7,599 nucleotides of DNA, from NCBI GenBank assembly GCA_015068335.1, contig SVKT01000075.1:1-7599 (forward strand). The letters run 5' to 3'. Below the pieces are notes generated by a model. The model searched no databases and had not been told where the DNA came from. It saw only the letters and a list, made by a program, of their open reading frames with translations. This document shows, piece after piece, positions 5,724-7,599 of the stretch. A program made the translations under genes and the position numbers. Position 1 is the first letter of the stretch. Each line of letters opens with the position of its first letter. The DNA is from Oscillospiraceae bacterium. GTDB taxonomy: Bacteria > Bacillota > Clostridia > Oscillospirales > Oscillospiraceae.

Positions 5724-6382
5724 TATTCGTCGACCTCCTTATTGCAGCAGTCACAGCAGCCGATGCCGGCGGCGGCGCAGGCAGCGCCCTTGCCCTCGGC
5801 CTTCTTACCGAACAGATTGCCCACCACGGCAGCCACAAAACTGTACACGATGAAGCCGCCGGGAGCCTTGGTCAGCGCGGGGATGCGGTAGTTTGCCAGG
5901 GCGGCAATGTCCTTGCCGGCGAAACTGCCGCTGCCCAGCACCTCGCGGAAGAAGGCCACAACCACCAGCACAACGAGGAAGCACACTCCGGTCTTCACGG
6001 CGCCCTTCACAGCGGCGCCGACGCCGGCGTCAGCGCCGTCCTCGGCGTTGGCGAAGACCACCAGATCCACGGCAGCCACGGCAATGTAGATGCCCAGCAT
6101 CTGATAGATCTCGGGCAGGAAGGCGTTCATCAGCATCTGCACGATGGACACGAAGCCCGCGATGATGATGAGATACGCGGGGATCTTTGCGCGCTCGGGG
6201 ATGGCCTTGCGCAAGGCGGCGATCACGACGCCGGAGAGCAGCAGAACGGCCAGCAGGGCCGCGCCCATACCCAGCGCGCCCAGCACATTGGTGGTGGCGC
6301 CCATCGCAGGGCAGGCGCCCAGAAACAGGATCAGCAGCGGATTTTCAGCAATGACGCTGCGCAGATTCTTGTTTTCACTCAT
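5723..6382 (-). CDS. rnfE: RnfE-like subunit with one missing cluster cysteine and a CCxCC tail
   Basis: A 219-residue, six-segment membrane protein of the Rnf-Nqr family (RnfE/NqrD). It opens ENPLLILFLGACPAMGATT, matching the LLGLCP region of E. coli RsxE, and keeps that cysteine (C24). RIPAYVIIIA-like (KIPAYLIIIAG, 66-76) and FREVLGSG (145-152) support RnfE. At the second cluster position, where RsxE reads LIVTNCIVVGRAE, this protein reads VAAVDLVVFANAE: Asn and Cys become D106 and L107. The C-terminus after the last membrane segment is unusual, with C202, C209, C210, C212 and C213 within twelve residues. The start ATG overlaps the rnfG stop by 4 bases (ATGA) and has GGAGGT 8 bases upstream. 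The pairing with the RnfA-like subunit is expected from gene order; whether the pair still holds a cluster is doubtful. Confidence 0.9.
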   Translation of the reverse strand: MSENKNLRSVIAENPLLILFLGACPAMGATTNVLGALGMGAALLAVLLLSGVVIAALRKAIPERAKIPAYLIIIAGFVSIVQMLMNAFLPEIYQMLGIYIAVAAVDLVVFANAEDGADAGVGAAVKGAVKTGVCFLVVLVVVAFFREVLGSGSFAGKDIAALANYRIPALTKAPGGFIVYSFVAAVVGNLFGKKAEGKGAACAAAGIGCCDCCNKEVDE

Positions 6383-7599
6383 ACGTTGGCACCTCCGTTC
6401 TCCACAGTCGCCTGATAGGCGGCAAAGATGTCGCGGGTCGCGGTCTTCACAGCCTCGGAGGTGATGGTGGCGCCGGAGATCAGCGCCTGCTCACCGGTGA
6501 AGGTTTCCGCGGTCAGACCGTTGAAGCCGGCCTTGTAGGCAGGCTCGTCCAGGGTATAGCCGGAGAAGTACTCCGCGTGGATGATCAGTTCCTCGGCAGT
6601 CATACCCACGATGGCGCCGCTCTCATCCAGCACATAGTATACGGCGGAGGGAATGTTGTCATACGCGTAACTGCGCGCCACGAAGCCGTAGTACACCGCG
6701 TCGCCCTGCTTCATCTCGAAGCCGGTGGTGACGGAACTGAACACGCCTTCCAGCGCCAGTTCGGTGCATTCCGTGGTGTCGGGCAGCAGACGCTGCAAGC
6801 GGGCCAGATCGGCCTCGGCAGTGTCCTTGGCATTGGCCACAGCGTGGACCTTGGCCTCCTCGGCCAGCGCGGCGTACTGGGCAGTCACGTCGCTGCCCTC
6901 CACGTCCAGCACGCGGACGGAGCCCTTGCCGTTGCAGATGGCCAGCACGGAGCCCTCGCCGGCATTCATAATGTAGGCGAAACTGACGCCGTTCTTGGCT
7001 TTCAGGATGGTCTGGATGCTGCCGGTGCCCTCCATCTCCTCATACTGACCGACGCCAACGTTGTTGGCAAGGCCGGGATGGGCGGTGAGCGCCAGTTCGG
7101 TGAGGATCTGGGCGTCGCTCTTGACGCCGGCGGAGATCATCGCGTTGTTCACCAGAGCGGTGAAGCCGTCGGCCACCGCATCGCGGAAGGCCACGGAGGA
7201 ATAGGTGCAGCCGGCCACCACGCCCACATCGGCCAGGGTGGAATCCTGACCCAGGAAGGTGGTGGGGTACTCGGCGCCGAAGTCCTTGGTCTCGGGGTAG
7301 GCGTCCAACTGGATGCCGATGATCTTGCCCTCGGCGTCCACGCCCAGGGTCAGTTCGATGGCGTCGCCGGTGTAGCCCTTGGTGGTGGACAGTTTCAGGG
7401 CGTAGCCCATACCGGAGGTTTCGGTATAGATGGCCTGCACGGTCTCGGGCACGTCTGCCAGCACGGTCTCCACGCTGCCGTCGGCGGCGTAGACCTGCTC
7501 GAAGTTCTCGGCCTCGGGCATCACGGCGAACAACGGCGCGAAGGCGCCGGCGGCATTGTTGCTCTCGATGATGGGGCCGGTGACGGTGTTCAGACCCAT
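6379..7599 (-). CDS. rnfG: RnfG-like protein with two FMN-binding-type regions, N-terminus cut off by the window edge
   Basis: RnfG is an extracytoplasmic, membrane-anchored subunit that carries FMN bound covalently to a threonine by ApbE. The 406 residues visible lack the N-terminal membrane anchor. The first residue is a Met at the very edge, but the sequence there (GLNTVTGPIIESN) resembles the region just after the anchor of RnfG, so the true start is probably outside. Residue numbers count from this edge Met. Region 1 (~50-150) has the RnfG-like GYTGDAIELTLGVDAEGKII (75-94) and ends in AGCTYSS with T132. A middle region (~160-270) has no clear motif. Region 2 (~265-395) ends in ISGATITSEAV with candidate flavin threonine T378. 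The usual motif is Dxx[ST]GAT; the aspartate is G126 in region 1 and A372 in region 2. RnfG is normally about 190-220 residues, so this is a duplication or fusion. It overlaps rnfE by 4 bases. Confidence 0.83.
   Translation of the reverse strand: MGLNTVTGPIIESNNAAGAFAPLFAVMPEAENFEQVYAADGSVETVLADVPETVQAIYTETSGMGYALKLSTTKGYTGDAIELTLGVDAEGKIIGIQLDAYPETKDFGAEYPTTFLGQDSTLADVGVVAGCTYSSVAFRDAVADGFTALVNNAMISAGVKSDAQILTELALTAHPGLANNVGVGQYEEMEGTGSIQTILKAKNGVSFAYIMNAGEGSVLAICNGKGSVRVLDVEGSDVTAQYAALAEEAKVHAVANAKDTAEADLARLQRLLPDTTECTELALEGVFSSVTTGFEMKQGDAVYYGFVARSYAYDNIPSAVYYVLDESGAIVGMTAEELIIHAEYFSGYTLDEPAYKAGFNGLTAETFTGEQALISGATITSEAVKTATRDIFAAYQATVENGGANV

Noticed and set aside
5157..5891. A 244-codon plus-strand open frame opposite rnfA and rnfE
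   Set aside because: It is antisense to two well-supported, overlapping genes and is a His/Gln/Gly-rich shadow.
1..7599. CRISPR arrays, tRNA or rRNA genes, insertion sequences, integrases
   Set aside because: No regularly spaced repeats, cloverleaf-forming segments, transposase motifs or paired terminal repeats were seen; apart from 1-55 the window is ordinary gene-dense chromosome.

Overview
The window looks like chromosomal DNA from a GC-rich anaerobic Firmicute, most likely a clostridial gut bacterium of the Oscillospiraceae type. The evidence is GC-biased third positions, strong AGGAGG-type ribosome binding sites, sigma-A promoters, and an Rnf-type gene set next to NusG-domain-II and Gx-transporter genes. 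The genus assignment is inference; no rRNA or other direct marker is present.

Layout: (1) 1-1801, leftward: an unrecognised membrane protein gene (cut off by the left edge) lies 3 bases downstream of a SpoU-family 23S rRNA 2'-O-methyltransferase gene (rlmB). (2) 1802-1989: a divergent control region with two back-to-back extended -10 promoters, one for rlmB and one for ftsH. (3) 1990-4197, rightward: a complete ftsH AAA+ zinc protease gene with an Ala/Pro/Glu-rich tail. (4) 4233-4270: a strong hairpin terminator between convergent units. (5) 4293-7599, leftward: a tightly packed operon, in transcription order rnfG (cut off by the right edge), rnfE, rnfA, a NusG-domain-II membrane-anchored protein and a Gx-transporter-family membrane protein. 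Its junctions are a 4-base ATGA overlap, 1-base TAATG and TGATG overlaps, and a 22-base gap.

The most interesting part is the Rnf-like operon. Canonical RnfA and RnfE (and Na+-NQR NqrE/NqrD) together supply four cysteines that hold an intramembrane [2Fe-2S] cluster. Here RnfA has Ser at both of its positions and RnfE has Leu at one of two, so only one of the four ligands remains. The RnfG-like subunit is about twice the usual length. It has two FMN-binding-type regions, and both flavinylation motifs lack the usual aspartate. No rnfB follows rnfA; the two genes found there belong to families that, as I recall, also include EetA and EetB of flavin-based extracellular electron transfer loci. RnfE has a CCxCC tail and the NusG-II protein has an extra cysteine. 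Together these suggest a divergent Rnf-like membrane redox complex with altered cofactor wiring rather than a textbook Rnf. This is inference from sequence alone, and my alignments were made from memory of E. coli RsxA/RsxE.

The first 55 bases form a perfect 20-bp inverted repeat that starts exactly at the window edge. It may be a fold-back assembly artefact.
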